From contig NC_079474.1 in the NCBI RefSeq assembly GCF_026230105.1, positions 2,490,187 to 2,554,186 of the forward strand: DNA of 64,000 nucleotides. Direction: 5' to 3'. The notes under the pieces were generated by a model that searched no databases, was not told where the DNA came from, and was given only the letters and a program-made list of their open reading frames with translations. Below, piece by piece: positions 12,291-24,800 of this stretch. The position numbers and the translations under genes are program-made. This stretch comes from Diorhabda sublineata (taxonomy: Eukaryota > Arthropoda > Insecta > Coleoptera > Chrysomelidae). Every line of letters begins with the position of its first letter. Position 1 is the stretch's first letter.

Positions 12291-12321
12291 ATACTTTTGA
12301 TTTATAATAAATCAAAAGTAT
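12291..12321. repeat. Perfect 14-bp palindrome with 3-base loop
   Basis: ATACTTTTGATTTA (12291-12304) and its exact reverse complement (12308-12321) are separated by TAA. It is isolated in AT-rich intergenic DNA, with no gene nearby that it could regulate. Confidence 0.8.
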
Positions 12322-12664
12322 TCATATAATTACATCCCGATGAATGTTCGTTGCTTTCACGCGTTTTTTATGCTACGTTATTCTACGAATTATGTATCTG
12401 CCAGAGTTTTAACAACTGGAAAATTGCCTATTTTTAGGAATATATACATCAGCTTATTAATAAGAAACTGTTTTAAATGGCTTCGGAGAAAACAAATTCA
12501 ACTCCTAACAATTTAAAAAGCAACCAGAATCAATAGACTTCATATTTATGTTACGAGTCAATTCGAATATCGATTTCAATGCCTGATATTAATACGTAAC
12601 TAGTTTATAAACGTTATTTATGTGGGACTGTGGCAATCAAACACTAAAGCATAATATGTATCTC

Positions 12665-12696
12665 AAGCTTTCGACTAACCACGTATTCATCATCAG
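12665..12696 (-). ncRNA. Hammerhead-ribozyme-like motif, divergent
   Basis: On the minus strand, CTGATGA is followed by an imperfect hairpin and GAAAGCTT. The core letters CUGAUGA and GAAA are present at the right spacing, but stem II pairs poorly and the cleavage-site triplet is unclear. Probably a decayed or coincidental copy. Confidence 0.2.
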
Positions 12697-14422
12697 GAGA
12701 AACACCTAGATTGGCGTTTTGAAACACCGTTGTCTTCGACAATGTAATTGTTAATTGTATCTGTTTGGTTTCTATCGAGGAATGGGATTTATTGCTTAAA
12801 GTACCTATAGATAGAAAGCACATGCCCTAACCTTGAAAATAAAAATTAATAATATTTGACATTATTTCTAATAAGTAGTTTATTATCATTTGTTTTTATT
12901 TGAAGGTTTGTAGGTTACAATTATCACTTTTGCAATTATGATTTTATTGCCTATAAAATTATCGAGAGAAAATAACAAATATATTTCTTGTAATGTACCA
13001 GGATGTTGAGGCAATATCTTTTGACCCAATACCTAATTTATGAATCAAAACTTTTTATTTGACCTAATAAAATGGATGAATTGAATATATCTAGTCGTGC
13101 ACGACATAATTAGAAACATGACTGTAGAAAAAGAAAGCACAGTCCAAGAAGAAACCATTGTTTTGAACAATCTACACCAAAAGCGACAATATTTTTTTAT
13201 CCTATGACTGATTGGGACGTCAACCTTCCTATTGTACGCAATTGACCTTATCCTGGTTGGATGTTTCAGGAAAAACCAACATAGATACGTCTCTCTACCT
13301 TCCAAACTGTTTCATGACACCCCCACACGACCCCAAGGGAGACATTTTTAAACCAAGTGTTGACCGAATTAATTTTCCACCCAGCATTGTTGAGAACGCA
13401 CCTCGGATGAGATCTAAGTCGAGTTTAGCCGAGCTATGTTGCTTCTAGAGATTAGGCGCGCGAGGTTGCAGTTTCAAATAGTTAATTGAACTTCGATTAT
13501 TGTAATTCCGACGAAATTCCACTATTAGGAAAGCTGCGCAGTGGTAAATTTCCTTTTGGCATACCGTATAGTTTATGTTAAACCCGCTAAAGACTATAGT
13601 AACATTTTCCGACGAAATTAATGAAGAATTTCGGCAGTCCGACACTCTAAACATATCAATTCATGTATATGTGAATGTTTTTATGAAGACAATGTCTTTA
13701 TCACGGCATTCTAGAAATTTCAACAATCCGAATTATCTAGAAAGCCGTTAAATATATTAATAAGTGAAGTAGTTTAGTATCAACAGAATGCGCTTCAGAT
13801 ATTAATGAAAATATACTGATCGAATACAAAATTTTGGGTTTAAAAGTTAATTATTCTTATTATTAATATTATTATCATAAAGAAGCCACAAAGCTAATTA
13901 ACAAATTGGCATATTTCCGAATTATTTCAAAGTCATTTATAAAATTTGATTTTCGTATCAATGAAGAGGGAAAAAAGTGCTACTAGATTTATATATCTGA
14001 GTGTGTAGAACGGGATATAATGTCTTCTATGGTAAATGAGAGAAGGGAGATACTGAATTGGGGTGTAGGACCGATTCAAACAGGGAAAACCTGATTGTTT
14101 GTCTCATAGGCGTAGAGAAACGGCAGTTTACAATTCTCCCTCTCTCGTTTAGTGCCCTTTTACTCTCTAGGTCGTTTAATTTTGCGTTCTTACCGTCTAC
14201 TGACCTTTTTTATTTCAATATCAAAATAAATATGATGGATTAGTTCACTACAAGCATTTCTGGAAGGTTTCCGTATGTTCTGACGTGGTGTTTTTAATGT
14301 CTAGTCACTGATCGTATTTCTTTATCGCACCTCGTATATTATACAAAAAAAAATATAACTTAATATGCATAGAAGTAACCTAACCAAACAATTATTGCAA
14401 ATGTCTTGTATTATTTTTCCTA

Positions 14423-14480
14423 ACAAATACCTGGGGGTCATCTTGGACCAAGCACTGATCTTCAAAAACTACTTGCTCTA
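14423..14480 (+). pseudogene. Non-LTR reverse transcriptase remnant (YLGVxLD motif)
   Basis: The reading NKYLGVILDQALIFKNYLL matches the KYLGVxLDxxLxFKxH text found just after the palm domain of jockey-type reverse transcriptases. The frame is lost within 20 codons. It is too short to classify further. Confidence 0.5.
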
Positions 14481-14765
14481 TCAAGAGGATAAAAGGGCGT
14501 CGGAGTACGATCTAAGCTAGAATTAAGGATCAAGCTGTACTTATCATCTGAGCTGTACTTATACATTAAGTCCAAGACCAAGACCAGCAAAGAAACCAGA
14601 AGGAAAAGATCAAAGTGATTCCGCCAATACAATTTTTTGGAAATATTTCGAATAGGGACAGATTTAAAACCGAAAAAAAAATAAGTACTTGGTACTATCC
14701 TGGAGAAATAACGAGAATTGACAACTCCATACACAAACACGGAAGATTAAGGATAAAGAGAAAAT

Positions 14766-14997
14766 TTGGAAGAAATCGGCTATAAAGAAGTCAAAGAGGC
14801 GATACGTTAAATCGACAAAACAAGCAGAGCAGATAAGATAGATCCAGAAATGGTCAAATATCTGGAAGAAAAAGGCAAAACATGATGGAGTAATCGAGGA
14901 GGTCTGAAACAATACCACAATAATGGGAGGAGAAACTGCTAGTACCAATCCACAAGAAAAGAGAACAAACGAATTACGAAAACGACAGACCAATATG
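14766..14997 (+). pseudogene. RTE-like reverse transcriptase remnant
   Basis: One frame reads EEIGYKEVKEAIR, a stop, then IDKTSRADKIDPEMVKYLEEK, matching the K(A/S)xGxDxxxPEMxKYL segment ahead of the catalytic core of RTE-type enzymes. After a frameshift, 14936-14997 reads LLVPIHKKREQTNYENDRPI, matching the highly conserved (I)PIxKKGxxxxxxNYRPI motif. Stops and frameshifts show it is dead. It is followed directly by a purine-rich minisatellite. Confidence 0.65.
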
Positions 14998-15312
14998 AAA
15001 GACAAAGAAAGAGAAGATTTTGAGAAGAAACTGAAAGAAGAAAAAACAGCGTTCAGAAAAGGAAAAAGAAAGAGAAGATGTTGAGAAGAAACTGAAAGAA
15101 GAATGAACAGCATTCGGAGAAGAAAGACGAAGAAAGAGAAGAAGTTGAGAAGAAACTTAAAGAAGAATGAACAGCATTCAGAGAAGAAAGACGAAGAAAG
15201 AGAAGAAGTTGAGAAGAAATTGGAAGAATAACAAACAAACAGCGTTCAGAAAAGAAAAACGCAGAGAAGTTGAAAAGAAACTGGAAGATGAAGAAACAAA
15301 CAGCGTTCAGAA
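14998..15312. repeat. Purine-rich degenerate minisatellite, about 64-bp unit, about 5 copies
   Basis: Units of the type GAAGTTGAGAAGAAACTGAA followed by AACAGC(A/G)TTCAGA recur at about 61-64 bases (for example GAATGAACAGCATTC at 15101 and 15165). The plus strand is almost entirely purine. The long minus-strand frames here (Leu/Phe/Ser-rich) are a by-product of this bias and not genes. One plus-strand frame reads EKKLKEE-like text, so an origin from coiled-coil coding sequence is possible. Confidence 0.8.
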
Positions 15313-17640
15313 GAAAAAGATGGTAAAGTAAACGAAATCTAGATGAAATACGTACTCGTAAGTTAAGAAATAACTTACAACAAGAAACAAATAAAAGAGA
15401 ATACGGCAAACAGGAACAATAGGCAGAAGGAGCAAAACAAAAAAACCGGGGAACGAATAAATAGTAGAAGATAAGAAAACAAAGACAATAGATAATAAAT
15501 CGAATGATGAAAAGATGGACGAAATAGCTAAATGGATAATAAATACATTCCCCGATATCCTAAAAAGGACAAAATGAAAAGAAAAACTCACGTAGATGAA
15601 TATTGGAATACGAATAGAGCCACTAATTCACCACAATTCGAGCCCCATCCAGGATATTGTCATTTTATCAGGACTAAACCTAAAATATTCATCACCTCAC
15701 ATGAGGAACATCCCAACGAACCTCTCTCATTCTTTCTCTTTCAATGTCTATTCGTCTTGCTCCAAATTTATTGCTACTTATTCTTTGTTAGTGATTTTTG
15801 ACATTTCAAACTTTAGATGTTTGTAATTGATACTTCAAACATATCAACGTTTATTGCTTGTCTCAATGCTGATATTATCTTAGTTTTGGAACTTAATTCG
15901 ATAGTCCCTCAATCCCTGTATCTGCTTTAGGTAAGGATAACTCTGTTCTGGTGGAGCTAGGTCTTCATTTCAAGCTCGGAACTTCTACCATTCGTCTTCT
16001 TGTTTCCCTCGTGTTACCCACCAGGTAATCAACACCGTCTTTTCACCCCTTCGTCCAATATAACCCCCTCGTATTTCGATTTGGTGGTCCGTGTGATTTA
16101 CATGTTGGATCGGATCCCCGAATTCAAAATAACCTAAAATACTATCGCCAAATATTCCTCATCAAGAGCTTCGTTTATGACGCGCGTTTCGATAACCAAG
16201 TTGTTGTCTTCAGAGATTGAATGTACTGCTACTCCAAATCCCACCTCGTCATATCGTCGGCGTTTTCTGCGGTTTTCCTATAACCAGAAGAACCCATTGA
16301 TCAGTCAAATGTCGTGATATCTGAAAAGAACTTTTCTTCAGCACAAACCGCATTACCATTCCCCACAACTACAGCTCTGCAGAGGAGTAATTCCTATATC
16401 GGAGCCTCAAGCCATCCAAAATAAAAAACCAAACGAATCCCTCTCTTTCTCTCTCCAGAAATTTCAACTTAAAATATTGGTGGGTCATTATTAACTTGGT
16501 AAATCAAAGACAATATTTTTTCGTTATCGGTACGCCACTGTTACGCCTAAAGGCACACTTTGAGTACGGACGGACGGTCGTAGTTTTATTGTGTGTTGTA
16601 AATGGGTCTGGGACTAGAATCCCGAGTGCCGAGCGGGTCTCTAACCTTAAACAGTTCTGGCCCCTTTGCCAGTACATTTTCGAAATTTGTAGGGTAAACC
16701 GCGTGGTCTTTCTCTCTCTCTATCGTTTATTTTAGTTTTTTTCATGTTTTTTTGTATAAGAAATGCGCGTGCGTCGTCTCCTTGAAGTGCTTGTATTTTT
16801 TTTTTGTGATCATGTGTCTAATTCGACAGATTTCGTTTGAAAATTTAACGTGGATACGGAATAATCTGAAAATGCTGATGTAGTATGGTAGGTACTTATT
16901 TGATTGAAATGGGTTATTTATTTCAATAGTTTTCTAGACCTTTGTACCAGATGGTACGAATGGAATCGTAAAATAAATATTTAATTTCATCAAACTCATA
17001 GCTTATTTCCGTTTGTTCCACAAAAATATCGATCTATTGAGGTCGATTTTATTAAATAAATTTCGCAATCTTGGTCGTTTTATACCAATAGATGGTTTCT
17101 TCTTGAAATCATTTAGATTGATGTCCAAATTTGGTCTGTAAACTGCTGAAATTTCTTAGTAATCTGTTTTTTTACCAAATCACTTATTTATAACGAAGGA
17201 ATTTAAATCAGATTGTATTTTCCATTCTTTTGGTTCAAATGTTGTTGAGTACGAATTTTTACTAGCTCTAGCTCAAAATTATTGGAATTTTGTTCAGATT
17301 TACTGGAAGTACAAACTCGGGGGCAGGTACACAGCATAGAAAATGGGTAGTATCAGTCTTGATGTAATGGTAATTTCGTTGTCCCCGGATTTTCGCTATT
17401 TCTTGTTATTCCCTAAGAACTAGAACTATGTGCTAGCTTCAACGAAACTAAATCTTATCTCCTGTGGGCTTCTAGTACATTCTAGAACCTAAATAAACTA
17501 GAATTTCGTCATAAAGTATACTTTCTACATTGCCTGAGAAGAAACTAGAAGAGGTGCAACTTTTATTGAAATTCAAACATTGTTTGGTGTGAACCATCCA
17601 CTATCTAGGGTGTAAAAGTCGAGAATCTACATTCCCAAAA
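15313..17640. other. No gene recognised
   Basis: Mixed AT-rich sequence. The open frames at 15532-15826 and 16496-16735 lack recognisable domains. A hammerhead-like motif lies at 16179-16213. Confidence 0.45.
16179..16213 (-). ncRNA. Hammerhead-ribozyme-like motif with GUC cleavage triplet
   Basis: On the minus strand, CTGAAGA is followed by an imperfect hairpin (CAACAACTTGGTTATC), then GAAACGCGCGTC. The last 12 bases have the form of the minimal stem III plus GUC cleavage site of retroelement hammerheads: G12-A13-A14, then A-C-G pairing with C-G-U, then C17. This is the best of the three copies, although stem II has mismatches and one extra base and stem I is weak. Confidence 0.4.
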
Positions 17641-19590
17641 AGTTGCCGACGTTAAGAAAGCTGTTAGGCGACATTTTGCACGATCGACGTGTTGCATAAC
17701 GTTCAATCTTGTCTTGGTAGCCGTAAAAGATAAAGCTTCCATCTGATTCTCAAACCAGGTGCGAATTAAGCTCTGTGATTCGGTTTTTGTGTGCGAAAAA
17801 CATTCCTCCGACTAGGTATGTGAGGTGTATGTCCACGACGAGCAACGTTCTGGCTGACCATCGTTTTTGGGACCTCAGCGAGATGATTCCTGATATTTTC
17901 AAGTCCTGCGTGTACAAAATTTTGAGTTAGAGCTTAGGAGACGACAACGTCTGGTAGAAACCCGCAGTGATTGCCATGGGAGGTTTACGAAATTGCCGAC
18001 GTTAAGAAAGCTGTTAGGCGACATTTTGCACGATCGACGTGTTGCATAACGTTCAATCTTGTCTTGGTAGCCGTAAAAGATAAAGCTTCCATCTGATTCT
18101 CAAACCAGGTGCGAATTAAGCTCTGTGATTCGGTTTTTGTGTGCGAAAAACATTCCTCCGACTAGGTATGTGAGGTGTATGTCCACGACGAGCAACGTTC
18201 TGGCTGACCATCGTTTTTGGGACCTCAGCTAGATGATTCCTGATATTTTCAAGTCCTGCGTGTACAAAATTTTGAGTTGGCGCTTAGGAGACGACAACGT
18301 CTGGTAGAAACCCGCAGTGATTGCCATGGGAGGTTTACGAAATTGCCGACGTTAAGAAAGCTGTTAGGCGACATTTTGCACGATCGACGTGTTGCATAAC
18401 GTTCAATCTTGTCTTGGTAGCCGTAAAAGATAAAGCTTCCATCTGATTCTCAAACCAGGTGCGAATTAAGCTCTGTGATTCGGTTTTTGTGTGCGAAAAA
18501 CATTCCTCCGACTAGGTATGTGAGGTGTATGTCCACGACGAGCAACGTTCTGGCTGACCATCGTTTTTGGGACCTCAGCGAGATGATTCCTGATATTTTC
18601 AAGTCCTGCGTGTACAAAATTTTGAGTTAGAGCTTAGGAGACGACAACGTCTGGTAGAAACCCGCAGTGATTGCCATGGGAGGTTTACGAAATTGCCGAC
18701 GTTAAGAAAGCTGTTAGGCGACATTTTGCACGATCGACGTGTTGCATAACGTTCAATCTTGTCTTGGTAGCCGTAAAAGATAAAGCTTCCATCTGATTCT
18801 CAAACCAGGTGCGAATTAAGCTCTGTGATTCGGTTTTTGTGTGCGAAAAACATTCCTCCGACTAGGTATGTGAGGTGTATGTCCACGACGAGCAACGTTC
18901 TGGCTGACCATCGTTTTTGGGACCTCAGCGAGATGATTCCTGATATTTTCAAGTCCTGCGTGTACAAAATTTTGAGTTAGAGCTTAGGAGACGACAACGT
19001 CTGGTAGAAACCCGCAGTGATTGCCATGGGAGGTTTACGAAATTGCCGACGTTAAGAAAGCTGTTAGGCGACATTTTGCACGATCGACGTGTTGCATAAC
19101 GTTCAATCTTGTCTTGGTAGCCGTAAAAGATAAAGCTTCCATCTGATTCTCAAACCAGGTGCGAATTAAGCTCTGTGATTCGGTTTTTGTGTGCGAAAAA
19201 CATTCCTCCGACTAGGTATCTGAGGTGTATGTCCACGACGAGCAACGTTCTGGCTGACCATCGTTTTTGGGACCTCAGCGAGATGATTCCTGATATTTTC
19301 AAGTCCTGCGTGTACAAAATTTTGAGTTAGAGCTTAGGAGACGACAACGTCTGGTAGAAACCATGGGAGCAGTGCCGGATTAAGCCAGGGGCTTGGGAGG
19401 GCTATAGCCCCGGGCCCCAGGTCCAAGGGGGCCCCAATTTTGGAAATTTTTGATGTGTTGGTACCACAAATCTAACGTATTGATATTATTTTGTGAATTT
19501 TTCCGGATTTCCGAATTCCTTAAGGGGGCGCCGTCATTATTTTAGCTCCGGGCCTTATAAATCTTAATCCGGCCCTGCATGGGAGGTTTA
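17641..19590. repeat. Tandem array, 350-bp unit, about 5 copies
   Basis: TTGCCGACGTTAAGAAAGC recurs at 17643, 17993, 18343, 18693 and 19043, exactly 350 bases apart, with very few differences between copies (for example CAGCTAGATG for CAGCGAGATG in unit 2). This is nearly identical, hence recent or homogenised. The fifth unit lacks the CCGCAGTGATTG segment and is interrupted by a hAT-like MITE (19370-19577), after which GGGAGGTTTAC closes the array. No long open frame spans the unit. Confidence 0.97.
19370..19577 (+). mobile_element. hAT-like MITE inserted in the 350-bp array, 208 bp
   Basis: The ends are CAGTGCCGGATTAAG and its near-perfect inverse CTTAATCCGGCCCTG. The insertion is flanked by the 8-bp direct repeat CATGGGAG (19362-19369 and 19578-19585), the target-site length of hAT elements. 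The interior has the GC-rich CCCCGGGCCCC blocks typical of this widespread MITE type. No coding sequence. Confidence 0.88.
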
Positions 19591-21892
19591 CTTTCTATAC
19601 ATGTTTGTTTTCCACTAGAAAAATTCGTTGAAAACCTTATTTTATGAACAATTCTCGTATTTAAGAAGTTCTAATGTAAATACCATGGATTTTGTCTACG
19701 GACAGCCTCGTACTAATAGAGGACAAACATTTTAATGATACTACGAGTGAAAGTATATTTTGATAATAATTATCGAGTGCTATGGATACTCTAGACATAC
19801 AGTTATAGATATATGTGATAAATCATTCGGGGTTATCAATAAATTTGACGGCGGGAACCAAATAATGAATGTAAAAAACAGTAGCGACATCAAACCGGTT
19901 TATAGTTGATGAATTTATGGAATAATATTGAAGAAATGATAGACGTTGTATATTTGATACTTAATTTAATTATTTTCTACGAGAACTGAGTCTTTAATAA
20001 CGCATTTGATTAGCGTTGATGATTCGTTGTTAATTACGTAATTCATTAGAAACTACACGATAAACAGTTAAATAACTGGTTACTATAAATTCATTAGAAC
20101 ACTGCAGGTCTTTTCGATTGATTATTGCATAAATTTCTGTTTGATTTGGAAGTTATACAATATTTTTTACCTTCCCTGTAGTTTATTTACGAGTTATGTG
20201 ATCCATTTGAAACATTCAGTTCAGATAAGTGGGGTATTAATAAATTCCTTGCACGTGAAACAAAGAAACGTGCTTACGCACACATATTTTTATAAAAATA
20301 AACCCAACTACCTCCATTAACTTCTAATTTATTCAAATAAAATTCACGGTATAGTTTTATTAATATAAATAATTAAAACGAAGGAAATAGTTAATGACAT
20401 ATTTGACAGTTAGATTAAAACGGAAGAAATAGATTTCGAGTTAGTTCGTCAATTAATCCGTATTTTTTATACCATTATATTTCGATATTTAACTTTAGTT
20501 CAAATCCACCTCCCCCTATATCTCTTCAGAGGGTGTCGTCACTCTTTTTTTGCTTTGTTTAAGGCTGCACGCCGACTGAGCGTTATTCGCAGATTCTATA
20601 AAGCTGTCCCTACTCGATATCCTTCCCATCCTCTAATTGATGGGACTAATTATGTCCTTAACTGTTATCCTCGTCGTGGTCCAGCTATTTTCTCGGTTTT
20701 CGATGCCTTCGGTTAGTCGCTGCTCTGGATAGATACACTAGGTCTTGATGTATTGAAAGGCGTTTAATTTTTGCCTCGGGTTGTAGCTTGTAGGTTTTTT
20801 CGTGATACAAAACGATGGGGAACGAACTAGTTCTGAAGATCCTCAGTTTTAATCATGAATCATTGTCCAACTATTCGTCATTTCTTGGTCCTCTTCGATT
20901 CTTCGTTATTCACCCTTTTTGGTCGAAGTGATTTCTGTATTTGTGATATTTTTAAAGAATTCAATTTGATTTCATCATCATCTTCATATTATCATCGCCG
21001 GTTGAGTGCTTCTATCAGATATGTCAGTGGCAACAGCTTGTTACAGTTCACTGAAGTGTGTAAGTTTCTTTTAATCAATCAAAGTGTATCCCTACATATT
21101 TTGGTCCTTCGAGCCGGATCGTGGTTACTCTTCAATCATGAAAATCCCATTGAAGAAGTGCATCAATTAAAAAAGTGAGGTTAATTGTTTCATTCAACTT
21201 ATCAGCTTACGTACTCCATTTAAATAATCATGGAAGTTCGGGATTTGAAAATTTAGAATAGAAAAAACCGATATCAGAGATCTAATTATAAAAAAGTTGG
21301 AAAATCGTTAGGGTGTTATCTGTCTTGGTGATGGATGTTGTGAAGTACTGAAGAGATATCTGTTTCTTCTTTGGTCTCTGTTGGGATCTTGTCTTGCTGT
21401 CCGTGGTCCATAATATTCTGTTCTTCGGGTGCATAGCACCTTCGTCAAGGCTCTGGATTATCCGGTTGATATTATATATCAGGATTACGTATCAAACAGA
21501 TCGATGACATCCAAGAAGACAGCTACAGTGGATTGGTTATTATTTTTATTATTTATTATATCGGTTTCGGTAAATCGTTTGTTCAAAATGACACTTCCGA
21601 ATTGTTAAGTTAATTTTATGGTTATAAATTTGTATGTTGGCATCTTGTTTCTTATATTTGTTGTATTTACTTTTCCATTGCACATTTTTATGAGCTTTTT
21701 GAAATGATTTTTTCAAATTATTTTACTCTACCCCAAGATCTAGGCGTTAATCTTTTTTTGATAATTATAATGACAAATTCGAAATTCATCCCTGTTGTAT
21801 TCAAAATCCAAATTCTTGTTTAAATGTACACGTTCCAAAAAAATTTTTTTACATTTCAATTATGAAAATAAAGGCTTACTCTTTTTGAACTG
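19591..21892. other. No gene recognised
   Basis: AT-rich intergenic DNA. The 107-codon frame at 20855-21178 is Ser/Leu/Phe-rich and shows no domain or convincing splice sites, so it is not called as a gene. Confidence 0.45.
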
Positions 21893-24800
21893 AATTGAAA
21901 CATCTAGAACGTTCGAAACCTTTAATTTTAAGTGAATTTTGTCGAAATTTCTAAATGCGAAATAAAAACTTGTCCTGAACGAATCAGTAAAAATCTAGAA
22001 CGTTCGAAACCTTTAATTTTAAGTGAATTTTGTCGAAATTTCTAAATGCGAAATAAAAACTTGTCCTGAACGAATCAAGAAACATCTAGATCGTTCGAAA
22101 CCTTTAATTTTAGGGCAAATTTCTCGAAATTTCAAAGTGCGAATTAAATACTTGTCCTGGACGAATCAGGAAACATCTAGATTGTTCGAAACCTTTAATT
22201 TTAGGTGAATTTTCTCGAAATTTCTAAGTGCGAAATAAAAACTTGTCCTGGACGAATCAAGAAACATCTAGATCGTTCGAAACCTTTAATTTTAGGTGAA
22301 TTTTGTCGAAATTTCAAAGTGCGAATTAAATACTTGACCTGGACGAATCAGGAAACATCTAGAACGCACGAAACCTTTAATTTTAGGGCAAATTTCTCGA
22401 AATTTCAAAGTGCGAAATAAAAACTTGTCCTGGACGAATCAAGAAACATCTAGAACGTTCGAAACCTTTAATTTTAGGTGAATTTTCTCGAAATTTCTAA
22501 GTGCGAAATAAAAACTTGTCCTGAACGAATCAAGAAACATCTAGATCGTTCGAAACCTTTAATTTTAGGTGAATTTTGTCGAAATTTCAAAGTGCGAATT
22601 AAATACTTGTCCTGGACGAATCAGGAAACATCTAGAACGTACGAAACCTTTAATTTTAGGGCAAATTTCTCGAAATTTCAAAGTGCGAATTAAATACTTG
22701 TCCTGGACGAATCAAGAAACATCTAGAACGTTCGAAACCTTTAATTTTAGGTGAATTTTCTCGAAATTTCTAAGTGCGAAATAAAAACTTGTCCTGAACG
22801 AATCAAGAAACATCTAGAACGTTCGAAACCTTTAATTTTAGGTGAATTTTCTCGAAATTTCTAAGTGCGAAATAAAAACTTGTCCTGAACGAATCAAGAA
22901 ACATCTAGATCGTTCGAAACCTTTAATTTTAGGTGAATTTTGTCGAAATTTCAAAGTGCGAATTAAATACTTGTCCTGGACGAATCAGGAAACATCTAGA
23001 ACGTACGAAACCTTTAATTTTAGGGCAAATTTCTCGAAATTTCAAAGTGCGAAATAAAAACTTGTCCTGGACGAATCAGGAAACATCTAGAACGTACGAA
23101 ACCTTTAATTTTAGGGCAAATTTCTCGAAATTTCAAAGTGCGAATTAAATACTTGTCCTGGACGAATCAGGAAACATCTAGATTGTTCCAAACCTTTAAT
23201 TTTAGGTGAATTTTCTCGAAATTTCTAAGTGCGAAATAAAAACTTGTCCTGAACGAATCAAGAAACATCTAGATCGTTCGAAACCTTTAATTTTAGGTGA
23301 ATTTTCTCGAAATTTCTAAGTGCGAAATAAAAACTTGTCCTGAACGAATCAAGAAACATCTAGATCGTTCGAAACCTTTAATTTTAGGTGAATTTTGTCG
23401 AAATTTCAAAGTGCGAATTAAATACTTGTCCTGGACGAATCAGGAAACATCTAGAACGTACGAAACCTTTAATTTTAGGGCAAATTTCTCGAAATTTCAA
23501 AGTGCGAAATAAAAACTTGTCCTGGACGAATCAGGAAACATCTAGAACGTACGAAACCTTTAATTTTAGGGCAAATTTCTCGAAATTTCAAAGTGCGAAT
23601 TAAATACTTGTCCTGGACGAATCAGGAAACATCTAGATTGTTCCAAACCTTTAATTTTAGGTGAATTTTCTCGAAATTTCTAAGTGCGAAATAAAAACTT
23701 GTCCTGAACGAATCAAGAAACATCTAGATCGTTCGAAACCTTTAATTTTAGGTGAATTTTGTCGAAATTTCAAAGTGCGAATTAAATACTTGTCCTGGGC
23801 GAATCAGGAAACATCTAGAACGTACGAAACCTTTAATTTTAGGGCAAATTTCTCGAAATTTCAAAGTGCGAATTAAATACTTGTCCTGGACGAATCAGGA
23901 AACATCTAGAACGTACGAAACCTTTAATTTTAGGGCAAATTTCTCGAAATTTCAAAGTGCGAATTAAATACTTGTCCTGGACGAATCAGGAAACATCTAG
24001 AACGTACGAAACCTTTAATTTTAGGGCAAATTTCTCGAAATTTCAAAGTGCGAATTAAATACTTGTCCTGGACGAATCAGGAAACATCTAGATTGTTCGA
24101 AACCTTTAATTTTAGGTGAATTTTGTCGAAATTTCTAAGTGTGAATTAAATACTTGTCCTGGACGAATCAGGAAACATCTAGATTGTTCGAAACCTTTAA
24201 TTTTAGGTGAATTTTGTCGAAATTTCAAAGTGCGAATTAAATACTTGTCCTGGACGAATCAGGAAACATCTAGATTGTTCGAAACCTTTAATTTTAGGTG
24301 AATTTTGTCGAAATTTCTAAGTGTGAATTAAATACTTGTCCTGGGCGAATCAGGAAACATCTAGAACGTACGAAACCTTTAATTTTAGGGCAAATTTCTC
24401 GAAATTTCAAAGTGCGAAATAAAAACTTGTCCTGGACGAATCAAGAAACATCTAGATCGTTCGAAACCTTTAATTTTAGGTGAATTTTTTCGAAATTTCT
24501 AAGTGAGAAATAAAAACTTGTCCTGAACGAATCAAGAAACATCTAGATTGTTCGAAACCTTTAATTTTAGGTGAATTTTCTCGAAATTTCTAAGTGCGAA
24601 ATAAAAACTTGTCCTGGACGAATCAAGAAACATCTAGATCGTTCGAAACCTTTAATTTTAGGTGAATTTTTTCGAAATTTCTAAGTGAGAAATAAAAACT
24701 TGTCCTGGACGAATCAAGAAACATCTAGATCGTTCGAAACCTTTAATTTTAGGTGAATTTTTTCGAAATTTCTAAGTGAGAAATAAGTACTTGTCCTGGA

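Larger units (their letters stand above)
11720..14422. other. No gene recognised
   Basis: Long AT-rich intergenic stretch with only short open frames. It contains the second hammerhead-like motif and the palindrome listed separately. Confidence 0.5.

Noticed and set aside
14462..15591. Long minus-strand frames rich in Leu, Phe and Ser (up to 149 codons), resembling membrane proteins
   Set aside because: They are the complement of a purine-rich minisatellite and a dead reverse transcriptase. The hydrophobic appearance follows from base composition.
20855..21178. 107-codon frame as a gene
   Set aside because: Low-complexity Ser/Tyr/Leu composition, no domain, no convincing splice or promoter context.
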